Assembly (NCBI GenBank): GCA_037140615.1
Contig: JBAXED010000088.1
Coordinates: forward strand, 1 to 17,046
DNA from: CAINVV01 sp037140615
GTDB lineage: Bacteria; Bacteroidota; Bacteroidia; Bacteroidales; Prolixibacteraceae
Length of the DNA stretch: 17,046 nucleotides
Direction of reading: 5' to 3'
In this document: positions 1 to 8,860 of the stretch, piece by piece
Layout: each line of letters starts with the position of its first letter
Numbering within the stretch: position 1 is the first letter of the stretch
The notes under the pieces: generated by a model
The model's input: only the letters and a program-made list of their open reading frames with translations
Databases searched by the model: none
Told to the model about the DNA's origin: nothing
Made by a program: the position numbers and the translations under genes

Positions 1-12
1 TAACTACTAAAA

Positions 13-2574
13 ATGCAAAACCACAAAACTAAAACACAACTTTCGCGCAGAAACTTTCTCAGAGGAGCTGCATCTGGCACTGCTTTGCTGGCACTGGCAC
101 CGGCAACAAATCTGTTTTCCAATACACTTAGATCAGGCACTGCCTGGACGGAAGACGCCACTAAGTTTAAAATACACATGATCGGTCAGGCGCACATTGA
201 TCCGGTATGGCTTTGGAGCTGGTCGGAAGGAATATCCGTCGTGCACAGTACATTTCAGTCTGCCCTCGACCGCATGAAAGAGACGCCAGATTTCAAATTT
301 ACCGCCAGCTCGGCTCAGTTTTACCAATGGGTGGCTGAGAATGATCCAAACATGCTCAAGGAGATCCGCAAACGGGTCGAGGAGGGCCGCTGGAGCGCCG
401 TTGGCGGATGGTGGGTCGAGCCCGACATGAATATCCCATCCGGCGAAGCCATGGTCAGACAAGGACTCTATGGTCAGCTCACCTTGCAAAAACTACTCGG
501 TCATCGCTCCACGGTAGCCTACAATCCCGATTCATTCGGACACACCGGTAACCTGCCACAGATCATAAAATTGCAGGGGATGGAAAACTATATCTTCATG
601 CGTCCGGGTATCCGTGAAAAAACAATACCCTCCGACCTGTTCTGGTGGGAAGGCACCGATGGGACCAAAGTGTTGACTTACCGTATTCAGTTTGGTTACA
701 ATGACAGTGGATCGGTCCGTACCAGGGTCGAAAATCTGGTGGCGCAATATGGCAATCAGCCCATGAAAAGCTTTATGGCTTATTACGGCGCCGGTGATCA
801 TGGCGGCGGGGCAACAAAAATTAACATCAGCTCTATCAACGAATTGAAAGTTGAAAAAGGTGCTCCTACGGTGGTTTACAGTACACCTGAAACCTATTTT
901 AAGGAAGCACATGCGGATAAAAGCCTCAATCTGCCAACGATCAAAGATGACCTTCAGCACCATGCCGTTGGGTGTTATACTGCTGAATCTGAGATTAAAA
1001 AAGGCAACCGACAGTCGGAATCTGCTCTGGTAACTGCCGAGAAAGTTGCCGCCATCGGTTCTGTTGCCTGGGGCGCACACTACCCGAAACAAGAACTTAC
1101 TGCTGCCTGGCACAAGGTGCTCTTTTTGCAGTTTCACGATAGTCTGGCAGGATCTTCCCTCTTCGACCATTCCCAGAGTGCACGTGAGGGATTCGGGTAT
1201 GCTCAGGACGTAGCTCACCAGGCCACTTTTATGGGTGTGCAGAAACTGGAATGGCAGGTGGCTACCGAAGATCCGGATTCGCAATATTTGCTGGTTTTCA
1301 ATCCTCATGCCTGGGAAGTTAATGGCAAAGTGGAGTACGACTTCAACTGGAACAGCAGTCATAAGTCCTCCAGAGTGGATGATGAGACCGGGAATGCCCT
1401 ACCCCACCAATGGACAGCAGGCTCTTCTGAAGCCGGGAGCAGGAAAAAATTGGTGGTTGGCATGAATGTTCCGCCAATGGGATACAGACAGATCCGCCTA
1501 TGGGATGCTGAGAATCCTGCCCCAAAAAGCGTTGTGAAAGTCACTGAGAGTACTTTGGAGAATGACCTGATCAAGGTTAGAATCTCGTATAACGGCACCA
1601 TCGGTATATTCGACAAAGTAACCGGGAAAGAGCTGTTTTCGGGTGGTGATACCGGATGCAAGGCTATCATCATCGATGACCCGAGTGACACCTGGAGTCA
1701 CGACATCAAAACCTTCAACAAGGAGATTGGCGCTTTTGGCAATGCCACGATTAAAGTTCTTGAAGAAGGACCATTGCGTGGAAAAATTCGTTCTGTAGCC
1801 ACCTATGGCAGCTCAACGCTGACGATCGACTGGATTCTCTATGCAGATTCCAAAAATCCGGAGGCAGCTGTCACCCTCGACTGGCACGAGCACCTGAAAA
1901 TGGTCAAATTCTCCTTCCCGGTCGAGGTGGAATCCCCGGCAGCAACTTATGAAACGTCTTATGGAACAATTGTTCGCGCGACCAATGGAGATGAAGATCC
2001 TGGTCAGCGGTGGATTGATGTCACCGGTAAACGAGGTTCGGTCAACTACGGATTATCGGTCTTCAACGATGCAAAATATGGTTACAGTATTGCCGGAAGC
2101 GATCTTCGCATTTCGGTGGCCCGGTCGGCGGTATACGCACATCACAATCCAAAAGTGCTTGACATGAAAGCGGAACACCTCTGGCAGGATCAGGGAATCC
2201 AGACTTTCCGACTGCTACTTGTGCCGCACGTTGGAAACTGGCAGCACAGCAACATGGTGAGAATAGCCGAGGAGTTTATGGCGCCTTCCATTCCAATCTA
2301 CCAGGGAATCCACAGGGGATCGATGCCAAAATCAGGCTCCTTCCTGGCGGTGGATGCACAAAATATTATAGTCTCAGCGGTTAAGCAGTCGGAAGTCGGC
2401 GAAGACCTCATACTGCGCTGCGTAGAAACCAATGGAAAGGCGGTTACTGCTAATCTGGATCTTGGTTTTGCGAAGAAGAAATGGAGTGGCAATTTCCGAC
2501 CCTATGAAATCAAAACTCTGCGTTTCAATGCTAAATCGGGAGGTATCAAGGAGGTGAATTTGTTGGAAGAATAG
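13..2574 (+). CDS. GH38 alpha-mannosidase, Tat-exported
   Basis: Retaining, zinc-dependent exo-alpha-mannosidase (glycoside hydrolase family 38), expected to release terminal alpha-mannose from N-glycan-like or mannan substrates outside the cytoplasm. The 853-residue length is usual for bacterial GH38. The N-terminus has a twin-arginine signal (SRRNFLRG, residues 11-18) followed by an Ala/Leu-rich segment to about residue 37, so it is probably exported folded with its metal. Visible active-site motifs: zinc ligands H61 and D63 (AHIDPVWLW), nucleophile and metal ligand D173 (NPDSFGH), likely acid/base D262 (GDHGGG), and last zinc ligand H375 (FHDSLAGS). The catalytic domain is followed by a long beta-rich C-terminal half. 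Only 12 bases lie upstream, so its promoter is outside the window; the start is accepted because it gives an intact Tat signal. It shares motifs throughout with the GH38 at 3942-6593. Exact linkage specificity cannot be read from the sequence. Confidence 0.93.
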   Translation: MQNHKTKTQLSRRNFLRGAASGTALLALAPATNLFSNTLRSGTAWTEDATKFKIHMIGQAHIDPVWLWSWSEGISVVHSTFQSALDRMKETPDFKFTASSAQFYQWVAENDPNMLKEIRKRVEEGRWSAVGGWWVEPDMNIPSGEAMVRQGLYGQLTLQKLLGHRSTVAYNPDSFGHTGNLPQIIKLQGMENYIFMRPGIREKTIPSDLFWWEGTDGTKVLTYRIQFGYNDSGSVRTRVENLVAQYGNQPMKSFMAYYGAGDHGGGATKINISSINELKVEKGAPTVVYSTPETYFKEAHADKSLNLPTIKDDLQHHAVGCYTAESEIKKGNRQSESALVTAEKVAAIGSVAWGAHYPKQELTAAWHKVLFLQFHDSLAGSSLFDHSQSAREGFGYAQDVAHQATFMGVQKLEWQVATEDPDSQYLLVFNPHAWEVNGKVEYDFNWNSSHKSSRVDDETGNALPHQWTAGSSEAGSRKKLVVGMNVPPMGYRQIRLWDAENPAPKSVVKVTESTLENDLIKVRISYNGTIGIFDKVTGKELFSGGDTGCKAIIIDDPSDTWSHDIKTFNKEIGAFGNATIKVLEEGPLRGKIRSVATYGSSTLTIDWILYADSKNPEAAVTLDWHEHLKMVKFSFPVEVESPAATYETSYGTIVRATNGDEDPGQRWIDVTGKRGSVNYGLSVFNDAKYGYSIAGSDLRISVARSAVYAHHNPKVLDMKAEHLWQDQGIQTFRLLLVPHVGNWQHSNMVRIAEEFMAPSIPIYQGIHRGSMPKSGSFLAVDAQNIIVSAVKQSEVGEDLILRCVETNGKAVTANLDLGFAKKKWSGNFRPYEIKTLRFNAKSGGIKEVNLLEE

Positions 2575-2643
2575 TTTCAAATTAATATTTGACAAGCTGA
2601 CGATAATTTATACACTCAAAACTTAATCAATACATAGAAAAGT

Positions 2644-3891
2644 ATGAAAAGCTTTTATGGTATTACGCTGGATAGTTTCATTGATTTTATTAAAAAGCCC
2701 AAAGAGGAAAATAATTTTAATGCTTCCCTCGGTACTAAATTGAAATCGCTGCTTATCTTATTTTCCCTGGAACTTTGTGTTTTATCCCTTTTTCTGGTAA
2801 TCTTTAATCTGTTAAAATCAATTGGTCTGATGGAAATTGGATCCAATAAAATAACGGATTTACTTTTCGATCTCACGCCGATTCAACTATTCGTAGCAGT
2901 AGTAATTGCCGCTCCTGTCCTCGAAGAATTTATTTTCAGATTACCACTCAGGTTTAAATACAACTACCTGTTTCGACTAATAATCTGGATGATTTCCTTG
3001 ACAAGACTGGTACCCAAAGAACGTTTTGATGGTCTGATTCAACATTTCCGACCAATTGTATTTCGGTACTTCTTTTATTTAATGACAATCTCATTTGGTC
3101 TTGTGCACATAACCAATTTTGAGGGATACAAAGATCTTTTGGGTTGGATGCCATTTCTGACCATAAATCAGCTATTTGTCGGTTTTATTCTTGGATTTAT
3201 AAGAATAAAATTTGGCCTGGTCTGGAGCATTATTTACCATGCTCTCAATAACTTGATATTTATAGGTATTGCTTTTCTATCTATCAATTCTATATCAGAT
3301 TACTATTTCAAGGATGATTCCTATTCCGTTTCAATAAAAGTTGTTCCCAAACCAAAATACAGTCAAGATAATACATTTCAAATTGTACCTGGTAATATAG
3401 AATTTAAAAACTACAGGCTTTCTGAAGCATTAAAAGTATTGGAAGGAAAACCTGAAAAATATATACTAATTAGCAATTACAGAGGATTGTATGTTGACAT
3501 TTATTTCAATTCCACTGCAACAAAACACCTCACTGATTCTGCAAGAAAGATTGTAATTGATCATATTGAGAAAGCTTTATCCCTGAAAATCAAAAGGCAA
3601 TTTAAAATGAAAGAGGTTTTAGAACCATATGTTTCAGATACGCTAACAAAAAAAGGCACAATGGCCGATTCAACCAATACAAAAATGAACATGAGTTTAC
3701 GTCAACTAAGTAGGTCTCTGGATTATAAATACAATACTATTTTTATAGCAAGTAACGATTCAAATCGCTTGTATCAATTTGAAATAAACCGAAAGCTCAC
3801 TTTTCCTGAAATGGAAGAGAATTTGCTCAATAACTATGGCTTAAAGTTCAGAAAAATTCAAAAAGAACTTGAGTTTATTAAAGTTGAATAA
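2644..3891 (+). CDS. CPBP family intramembrane metalloprotease with C-terminal extracytoplasmic domain
   Basis: A 415-residue polytopic membrane protein. Hydrophobic segments lie near residues 30-60, 78-95, 100-120, 140-155, 170-190 and 198-220. All three CPBP (CAAX protease/bacteriocin-processing, Rce1-like) motifs are present: EExxxR at E94-R99, FxxxH at F151-H155 and HxxxN at H199-N203, so the intramembrane protease site appears intact. After the last membrane segment comes about 195 residues of soluble sequence, unusual for the family. It has two alpha/beta halves (about 245-325 and 345-415) whose pattern resembles TIGR03435/DUF3738 domains: a short LSEAL segment, a helix leading to LSLKIKRQFKMKEV, then MSLRQLSRSLDY and a final YGLKFRKIQ-type segment. 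That match is recognition by eye, not a search. The gene is much more AT-rich than the mannosidases on either side. Gaps are 69 bases before and 50 after; a weak TTTG (2588-2591) with TA at 2611 might be a promoter. Substrate unknown. Confidence 0.82.
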   Translation: MKSFYGITLDSFIDFIKKPKEENNFNASLGTKLKSLLILFSLELCVLSLFLVIFNLLKSIGLMEIGSNKITDLLFDLTPIQLFVAVVIAAPVLEEFIFRLPLRFKYNYLFRLIIWMISLTRLVPKERFDGLIQHFRPIVFRYFFYLMTISFGLVHITNFEGYKDLLGWMPFLTINQLFVGFILGFIRIKFGLVWSIIYHALNNLIFIGIAFLSINSISDYYFKDDSYSVSIKVVPKPKYSQDNTFQIVPGNIEFKNYRLSEALKVLEGKPEKYILISNYRGLYVDIYFNSTATKHLTDSARKIVIDHIEKALSLKIKRQFKMKEVLEPYVSDTLTKKGTMADSTNTKMNMSLRQLSRSLDYKYNTIFIASNDSNRLYQFEINRKLTFPEMEENLLNNYGLKFRKIQKELEFIKVE

Positions 3892-3941
3892 TTATCTGCC
3901 ACAAAATCTAATCAGTTTCTTAGTTTCTAAAAAATACACCT

Positions 3942-6593
3942 ATGAAGAAGATAACAATACTGCTCATTACATCACTAATCCTTGCTAACCATTCGCCTAT
4001 TTCAGCCCAGAAGAAAGACACCATCCAGGTGGTGGGACATGCACACATGGACATGAACTGGCTCTGGACATACTCTGAAACCATGCAGATGTGCAACGAC
4101 AACCTCCGCCAGGTTGTAGCCTTCATGAAGGAATTCCCGGATTACACCATGGTACAGAGTCAGGCATCTGTTTACAATTTTGTCGAAATGGTCGATCCTC
4201 CATTGCTGGCGGAAATCAGAAAATATGTCAAAGAGGGCCGGCTCGAACCGGTCGGTGGCATGTGGACAGAAGGAGACATGAACCTCTCCTCTGGCGAGGC
4301 AATCACTCGCTCCTTTCTGCTCGGGCAGCGCTATTTCCAACAAAAACTTGGCAAGATGGCCAAAGTGGGCTGGCTGCCTGATAATTTTGGCCACATTTCA
4401 CAGATGCCTCAAATCCTTAGACTTGCAGGTTGCGATTCTTACTATTTTCACAGATGCAAACCCTATGTGGGTACTTTTTGGTGGGTGGCACCCGACTCTT
4501 CGAGGGTGTTGTGTTACGGCAATGAAGGCTACAATGGTGATATAAAAAATGAGATGAAGGGGGATATTCAAAAATTCTCTCCAGAAAAACGCAGGATCCT
4601 TCAGATTACGGGAGTTGGTGATCATGGTGGCGGACCGACACGTGCCAACATCAACATGGTTCACCAGCTGGATAAGACACCCGGATATCCTGCCGTCAAG
4701 TTTGCAACAGCGAGCGATTTCTTCAATCGGTCGGCACTCGAGATGGACGGTCGACCCACCCACCGTGGAGAGATGCAGTTTATCTTCGAAGGATGCTACA
4801 CCAGTGTGGCCGGCATCAAAGAGGGCAACAGGAACAGCGAAAATTCTCTTTTTGCAGGTGAGTTTTTCAATACCCTGCGTTGGCTCAATGGGGACAAATA
4901 TCCGGCAGATGAGTTGCGAACTCTGTGGCATACGGTAAATTTCAATGAATTTCACGACATCCTGCCGGGATCTGCCATCAACGAAGCCAACAAAGAGGCA
5001 GTTTCCCGTTACAGCGAAGTGTTACGAAAAAGTACTGAGCTACGCAACAATGCCTTTCGCAAGATGGCCGATGAGGTGAAGTTTCAGTCAGGTTTGGGCC
5101 AGCCTATCGTGGCCTATAACCTTCAGCCGTATGGCAGTAAAAAGATTGTAGAGGCCAGCGTATTTTCAAATGAAGAACCGGCGACTGCCAAAATTGCCGA
5201 CTGGGGAAATTACTATGGCTCAAAAAACATCAAACCTATTGACAAAGGCCAGGGCAATGTCCCTACTGTGATGGTGCGCGATGCAGCAGGAAAAATCTAT
5301 CCTGCGCAGATCGTCTGGGGAAAATGGACTCCTCCCGGATATACCTCCAAAATTCAGTTCGTAGTGGATGAGATGCCGGCCGGCGGGTACAAAACTTTTT
5401 ACGTCGATATGAGCAAGCCTGGCGAATTTAACCAGCCCATCCCTTTCAGTCAAAATACATTCGACACTGAATTCTTTACAGTGAAATTTGATCTGAAAAC
5501 AGGAGGAATTGTAAGTCTTTTCGACAAGCGTACCCAAAAGGAGTTCGTTCGGGAAGGTGGTCAGCTGAACCAGCTCAGGATGTACCTCGAAGACAAAAAA
5601 GGCGGAATGAAATCCTGGACTCTCAACAAAATTGTCAGGCAGGAGGTTGTCAGCAAAGTGGTTAGCGTAAAAGTTGTCGAAAACGGTCCGGTTAGGGCAT
5701 GTGTTGAGACAGTGAAAAGTTGGGGGAAATCCAGGTTCATCGAACGGACCATGATCTACCGATCCTATCCACGCATCGATTACGACATGGAGGTTCATTG
5801 GCTGGAAACCGGCAGTGACTCGACAGATTCACCCATGCTTCGTGCCGTTTTTCCGCTGGCACTTGACAACCCGAAGTTTTTCTCTCAGGTACCATTTGAC
5901 GTAGTGGAGAGACCTGTTGATGGGAAAATCAATGGGAAAGATGCGCCATCCTGGCTAAAGTCACAAACAGATGTTTATGGCCTGAAACCTGAAAAAACGG
6001 ACGGACAAGAAATGCCTGCACAAAAATGGGTTGATTTAACAGATGGCAAGGTTGGCATTGCATTACTGAACAAAACGAAATATGGTCATTCCTTCGTGAA
6101 AGGGGATCTCCGCCTCACTTTGATGCGCTCTGGTGGTGAACCGGATATCTATCCCAATCTTGGAAAATTCAACATCAGTTATTCGCTCTTTCCGCACGCC
6201 GGCGATTGGAAATCAGGTGTTCTGGCTGAAGGAGAAGACTTCAATGTTCCTGTTTACGCAGCAGAACCACCGTCGCTGTCTTTGGTAAAGACGCATTCTA
6301 CCCGCCCAGAAGAGGCTTCATTCTTCTCTATAGATACAAAGGCGGTAACACTTTCCGGCATCAAGCAAGCAGAAGAGGAGAAGGAACTCATCGTACGTTT
6401 GGCGGAGATGGAGGGAAAAGAGACGACCGTTCAATTGAAAGTGCCGGTTCAAGTTGCAAATGCCAGACGATTAAATATCATCGAATTGCCGCTCAATATT
6501 AAAGAACAGCCAATTATATCGGGAAACTCTATCAAGATTAAAATCAGGGCACATGAAATAGTCACGTTGGGAATTTTGCCAGTTTTGAATTAG
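3942..6593 (+). CDS. GH38 alpha-mannosidase, Sec-exported
   Basis: Second retaining zinc alpha-mannosidase of family GH38, 883 residues. A Sec signal peptide is evident (MKK, hydrophobic residues 4-15, probable cleavage after ISA at residue 22); there is no lipobox cysteine, so a soluble periplasmic enzyme is expected. The active site is complete: H35 and D37 (GHAHMDMNWLW), nucleophile D147 (LPDNFGH), probable acid/base D227 (GDHGGG) and H338-D339 (FHDILPGS). The central CYTS...KEGNRNSENSL stretch parallels CYTA...KKGNRQSESAL in the upstream GH38, so the two are paralogues, but they are clearly divergent and use different export routes. It probably works with the neighbouring GH29 fucosidase (62-base gap) on fucosylated mannose-containing glycans. 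No Shine-Dalgarno is seen; the A-rich leader before the ATG is normal for Bacteroidota. Linkage preference is unknown. Confidence 0.93.
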   Translation: MKKITILLITSLILANHSPISAQKKDTIQVVGHAHMDMNWLWTYSETMQMCNDNLRQVVAFMKEFPDYTMVQSQASVYNFVEMVDPPLLAEIRKYVKEGRLEPVGGMWTEGDMNLSSGEAITRSFLLGQRYFQQKLGKMAKVGWLPDNFGHISQMPQILRLAGCDSYYFHRCKPYVGTFWWVAPDSSRVLCYGNEGYNGDIKNEMKGDIQKFSPEKRRILQITGVGDHGGGPTRANINMVHQLDKTPGYPAVKFATASDFFNRSALEMDGRPTHRGEMQFIFEGCYTSVAGIKEGNRNSENSLFAGEFFNTLRWLNGDKYPADELRTLWHTVNFNEFHDILPGSAINEANKEAVSRYSEVLRKSTELRNNAFRKMADEVKFQSGLGQPIVAYNLQPYGSKKIVEASVFSNEEPATAKIADWGNYYGSKNIKPIDKGQGNVPTVMVRDAAGKIYPAQIVWGKWTPPGYTSKIQFVVDEMPAGGYKTFYVDMSKPGEFNQPIPFSQNTFDTEFFTVKFDLKTGGIVSLFDKRTQKEFVREGGQLNQLRMYLEDKKGGMKSWTLNKIVRQEVVSKVVSVKVVENGPVRACVETVKSWGKSRFIERTMIYRSYPRIDYDMEVHWLETGSDSTDSPMLRAVFPLALDNPKFFSQVPFDVVERPVDGKINGKDAPSWLKSQTDVYGLKPEKTDGQEMPAQKWVDLTDGKVGIALLNKTKYGHSFVKGDLRLTLMRSGGEPDIYPNLGKFNISYSLFPHAGDWKSGVLAEGEDFNVPVYAAEPPSLSLVKTHSTRPEEASFFSIDTKAVTLSGIKQAEEEKELIVRLAEMEGKETTVQLKVPVQVANARRLNIIELPLNIKEQPIISGNSIKIKIRAHEIVTLGILPVLN

Positions 6594-6655
6594 CTTTAGG
6601 AAAAATATTTACCAGATAATAAATTTACTGATTGACAAATTAAAAATTAAACTCA

Positions 6656-8014
6656 ATGAAAAGAACACTGAAAATCACCTTAATTGGAATTCTGTTGCTG
6701 ACATTGGCACTGCAAAACATGGCACAGTCAAATTACAAAACAGAAACTCCTGAACAGAAATCCAAGCGGATGGCCTGGTGGACTGATGCCCGTTTTGGCA
6801 TGTTCATCCACTGGGGATTGTATGCACTGCCTGCCCGCCATGAATGGGTGAAGAACTACGAAAAAATGACCAATGAGCAATATCAGAAATACTTTGAAGA
6901 GTACAATCCCGATCTCTACAATCCAAAAGAGTGGGCCCGCATGGCCAAAGAAGCAGGCATGAAATATGTCGTACTAACTGCAAAGCACCATGAAGGGTTC
7001 TGTAATTTTGATTCCAAATTCACGGATTACAAGACCACCAATACCAAATTTGGCAGGGATGTTGTCAAAGAATATGTGGAAGCGCTAAGAGGTGAAGGGC
7101 TAAGAGTTGGTTTTTACTATTCGCTGATTGACTGGCATCATCCGGATTACACCATCGACAGGGTACATCCTCAACGCCAGGAATCGGATTCGGCTTATGC
7201 CAGATTGAACAAAGGCAAAGACATGGCCAAATACCGCGAATACCTAAAAAATCAGGTTCGTGAACTATTAACCAACTACGGTCAGATTGATGTGATCTGG
7301 TTCGACTTCTCCTTCCCTGGTAAAAACGGCAAAGGTAAGGATGATTGGGATTCTGAGGGCTTGCTTAAAATGGTCCGCCAGCTTCAACCCAACATTATCG
7401 TTGACGACCGGCTGGATCTGAAAGACAAAGATTACGGATGGGATTTTGAATCTCCCGAGCAGTACAAAGTTGAGAAATGGCCGGAGCGCAATGGCCAGAA
7501 AGTTTACTGGGAAACCTGCCAAACCTTTTCTGGGTCGTGGGGTTACTACCGTGATGAGACAAGCTGGAAGAATCCTGCCCAGTTGCTGGAGCTATTGATC
7601 GAATCTGTTGGGAAAGGTGGCAACTTGTTGTTGAATGTTGGTCCTACCGCCCGCGGACTTTTTGATTACCGTGCCCAGGATCGCTTAAAAGCCATGGGTG
7701 AATGGATGAAATACAACAACCGCTCAATTTACGGATGCACCGAAGCTCCTGCTGAGTTCGTGGCTCCTGCCAATACTTTGCTAACATACAATGCCAATAC
7801 GAAGCGATTGTACATTCACCTGCTTGCCTATCCGATGGGCAACCTGAAGATGAAGAACATGGCCGACAAAATCAAATATATCCAGTTCTTGCACGATGCT
7901 TCTGAAGTCAAGTACCGTACCGGGAAGGATGAAGATAGCCAGTCTGTGAATCTGCAGCTTCCGGTATTGAAGCCGCCGATGGAGATTCCGGTGATTGAGG
8001 TGATTTTAAAATAA
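6656..8014 (+). CDS. GH29 alpha-L-fucosidase
   Basis: Retaining exo-alpha-L-fucosidase (family GH29) that removes terminal fucose from glycans, 452 residues. A Sec signal peptide spans residues 1-23 (MKRTLK, hydrophobic core, cleavage near NMA/QS). Family motifs are clear: WWTDARFGMFIHWG (41-54, substrate-binding H52), AKHHEGF (H111-H112), DWHHPDY, nucleophile D217 in IDVIWFD, and the closing GNLLLNVGPTARG segment followed by the usual helix ending in NNRSIYGC. A roughly 80-residue beta-rich C-terminal domain completes it; no carbohydrate-binding module or dockerin is added. The acid/base residue cannot be assigned with confidence. It is the last gene of the + strand glycan cluster, and its stop codon TAA at 8012-8014 overlaps the first bases of an inverted-repeat element. 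Co-location with two alpha-mannosidases suggests a fucosylated, mannose-rich substrate such as glycoprotein N-glycans; that is inference. Confidence 0.95.
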   Translation: MKRTLKITLIGILLLTLALQNMAQSNYKTETPEQKSKRMAWWTDARFGMFIHWGLYALPARHEWVKNYEKMTNEQYQKYFEEYNPDLYNPKEWARMAKEAGMKYVVLTAKHHEGFCNFDSKFTDYKTTNTKFGRDVVKEYVEALRGEGLRVGFYYSLIDWHHPDYTIDRVHPQRQESDSAYARLNKGKDMAKYREYLKNQVRELLTNYGQIDVIWFDFSFPGKNGKGKDDWDSEGLLKMVRQLQPNIIVDDRLDLKDKDYGWDFESPEQYKVEKWPERNGQKVYWETCQTFSGSWGYYRDETSWKNPAQLLELLIESVGKGGNLLLNVGPTARGLFDYRAQDRLKAMGEWMKYNNRSIYGCTEAPAEFVAPANTLLTYNANTKRLYIHLLAYPMGNLKMKNMADKIKYIQFLHDASEVKYRTGKDEDSQSVNLQLPVLKPPMEIPVIEVILK

Positions 8015-8100
8015 GTACTTAGAATACTTAGAGTACTTAGAGTTATGGGACTCCGTTCTTTAACTTTAAGTACTCCAAACTCCAAGTACTCGAAGTACTT
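8013..8100. repeat. 9-base-period inverted repeat between convergent genes
   Basis: The left arm carries direct copies of a 9-base unit close to GTACTTAGA (8015-8023, 8024-8032 as ATACTTAGA, 8033-8041, then a decayed copy). The right arm carries the same unit on the other strand (reverse reading: GTACTTCGA, GTACTTGGA, a 7-base GTTTGGA, GTACTTAAA). The palindrome AAGTACTT closes both ends (8013-8020 and 8093-8100). Left and right arms can pair into a long imperfect hairpin. It fills nearly all of the space between the fucosidase stop (8012-8014) and the glpF stop (8106-8108), so it may act as a bidirectional transcription end. There is no run of T typical of an intrinsic terminator. It might instead be a genome-wide short interspersed repeat. 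Confidence 0.8.
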
Positions 8101-8105
8101 CTTCT

Positions 8106-8819
8106 TTATAGACTTCTAAGTATCAAAAACAACGCCGCAGCCGAGGCTGCGCCCAACATTGGCCCCAGAATGGGTACCCAGGCGTATTTCCAATCGCTGT
8201 CGCGTTTGTTGGGAAAGGGCAGAAAATAATGCATGATACGAGGTCCAAGATCACGCGCCGGGTTGATGGCATATCCCGTCGGACCGCCAAGTGAAAGGCC
8301 AATACCCAAAACGACTAAAGCCACAGGAAGTGCATTTAATGCTCCCAAACCAACTTCGGGTACTGCCATGTAGAGCACTGCCATGGTGAGCATATGCGTG
8401 CCGATCAGTTCGGTTAATACATTGTACCAATAACTTCTGATGGCTGGAGCTGTGCAGAAAACACCTAGTTTGGTATCTCCATCAACAGTTGCGTCGAATT
8501 GTTTTTTGTAAGCCAGCCATACCAGTCCGGCGCCAAACATGGCACCGAGCAATTGAGCAGCAAAATACATTGGCATAAGCGATGCCGAGAATTTATCTGC
8601 CAAAACCAAAGCCAGCGTAACGGCAGGATTTAGGTGAGCCCCGCTGATCGGAGCTGCAAACAATACTCCGGTAAAGACTCCGATAGACCATCCGAAAGTG
8701 ATGACAATCCATCCACTCTTGTGTCCGTTGGTTTTATCCAGTGCCACATTGGCGCAAACTCCACCTCCTAAAAGCAGGATGATGGCGGTGCCGAAAAATT
8801 CTCCAAAGAAAGGGTTCAT
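8106..8819 (-). CDS. glpF: Glycerol uptake facilitator (aquaglyceroporin, MIP family)
   Basis: Inner-membrane channel for facilitated diffusion of glycerol, feeding the kinase encoded just upstream. The 237-residue protein has six predicted membrane helices and both half-helix NPA motifs: GAHLNPAVT (N64-A66) and YAINPARDLGPR (N186-A188). The Asp after the second NPA (NPARD) and the Trp near residue 44 are the marks of glycerol-conducting rather than water-only channels, as in E. coli GlpF. The start codon is 41 bases after the glpK stop, in the same direction, consistent with a glpK-glpF operon. It is convergent with the fucosidase gene, separated only by the inverted repeat. Nothing is truncated or odd. 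Confidence 0.95.
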   Translation of the reverse strand: MNPFFGEFFGTAIILLLGGGVCANVALDKTNGHKSGWIVITFGWSIGVFTGVLFAAPISGAHLNPAVTLALVLADKFSASLMPMYFAAQLLGAMFGAGLVWLAYKKQFDATVDGDTKLGVFCTAPAIRSYWYNVLTELIGTHMLTMAVLYMAVPEVGLGALNALPVALVVLGIGLSLGGPTGYAINPARDLGPRIMHYFLPFPNKRDSDWKYAWVPILGPMLGAASAAALFLILRSL

Positions 8820-8860
8820 ATTGTTCTAAAGTTAAATTTGCTTTTTTATTAGAAAAGTAC

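Noticed and set aside
532..1362. Long open frame of 276 codons on the - strand inside the first GH38 gene
   Set aside because: It lies fully within a well-supported GH38 coding region, has no recognisable domain, and arises from the GC-rich codon pattern of the + strand gene.
5220..5798. Open frame of 192 codons on the - strand inside the second GH38 gene
   Set aside because: Shadow of the GH38 gene with no family features or leader.
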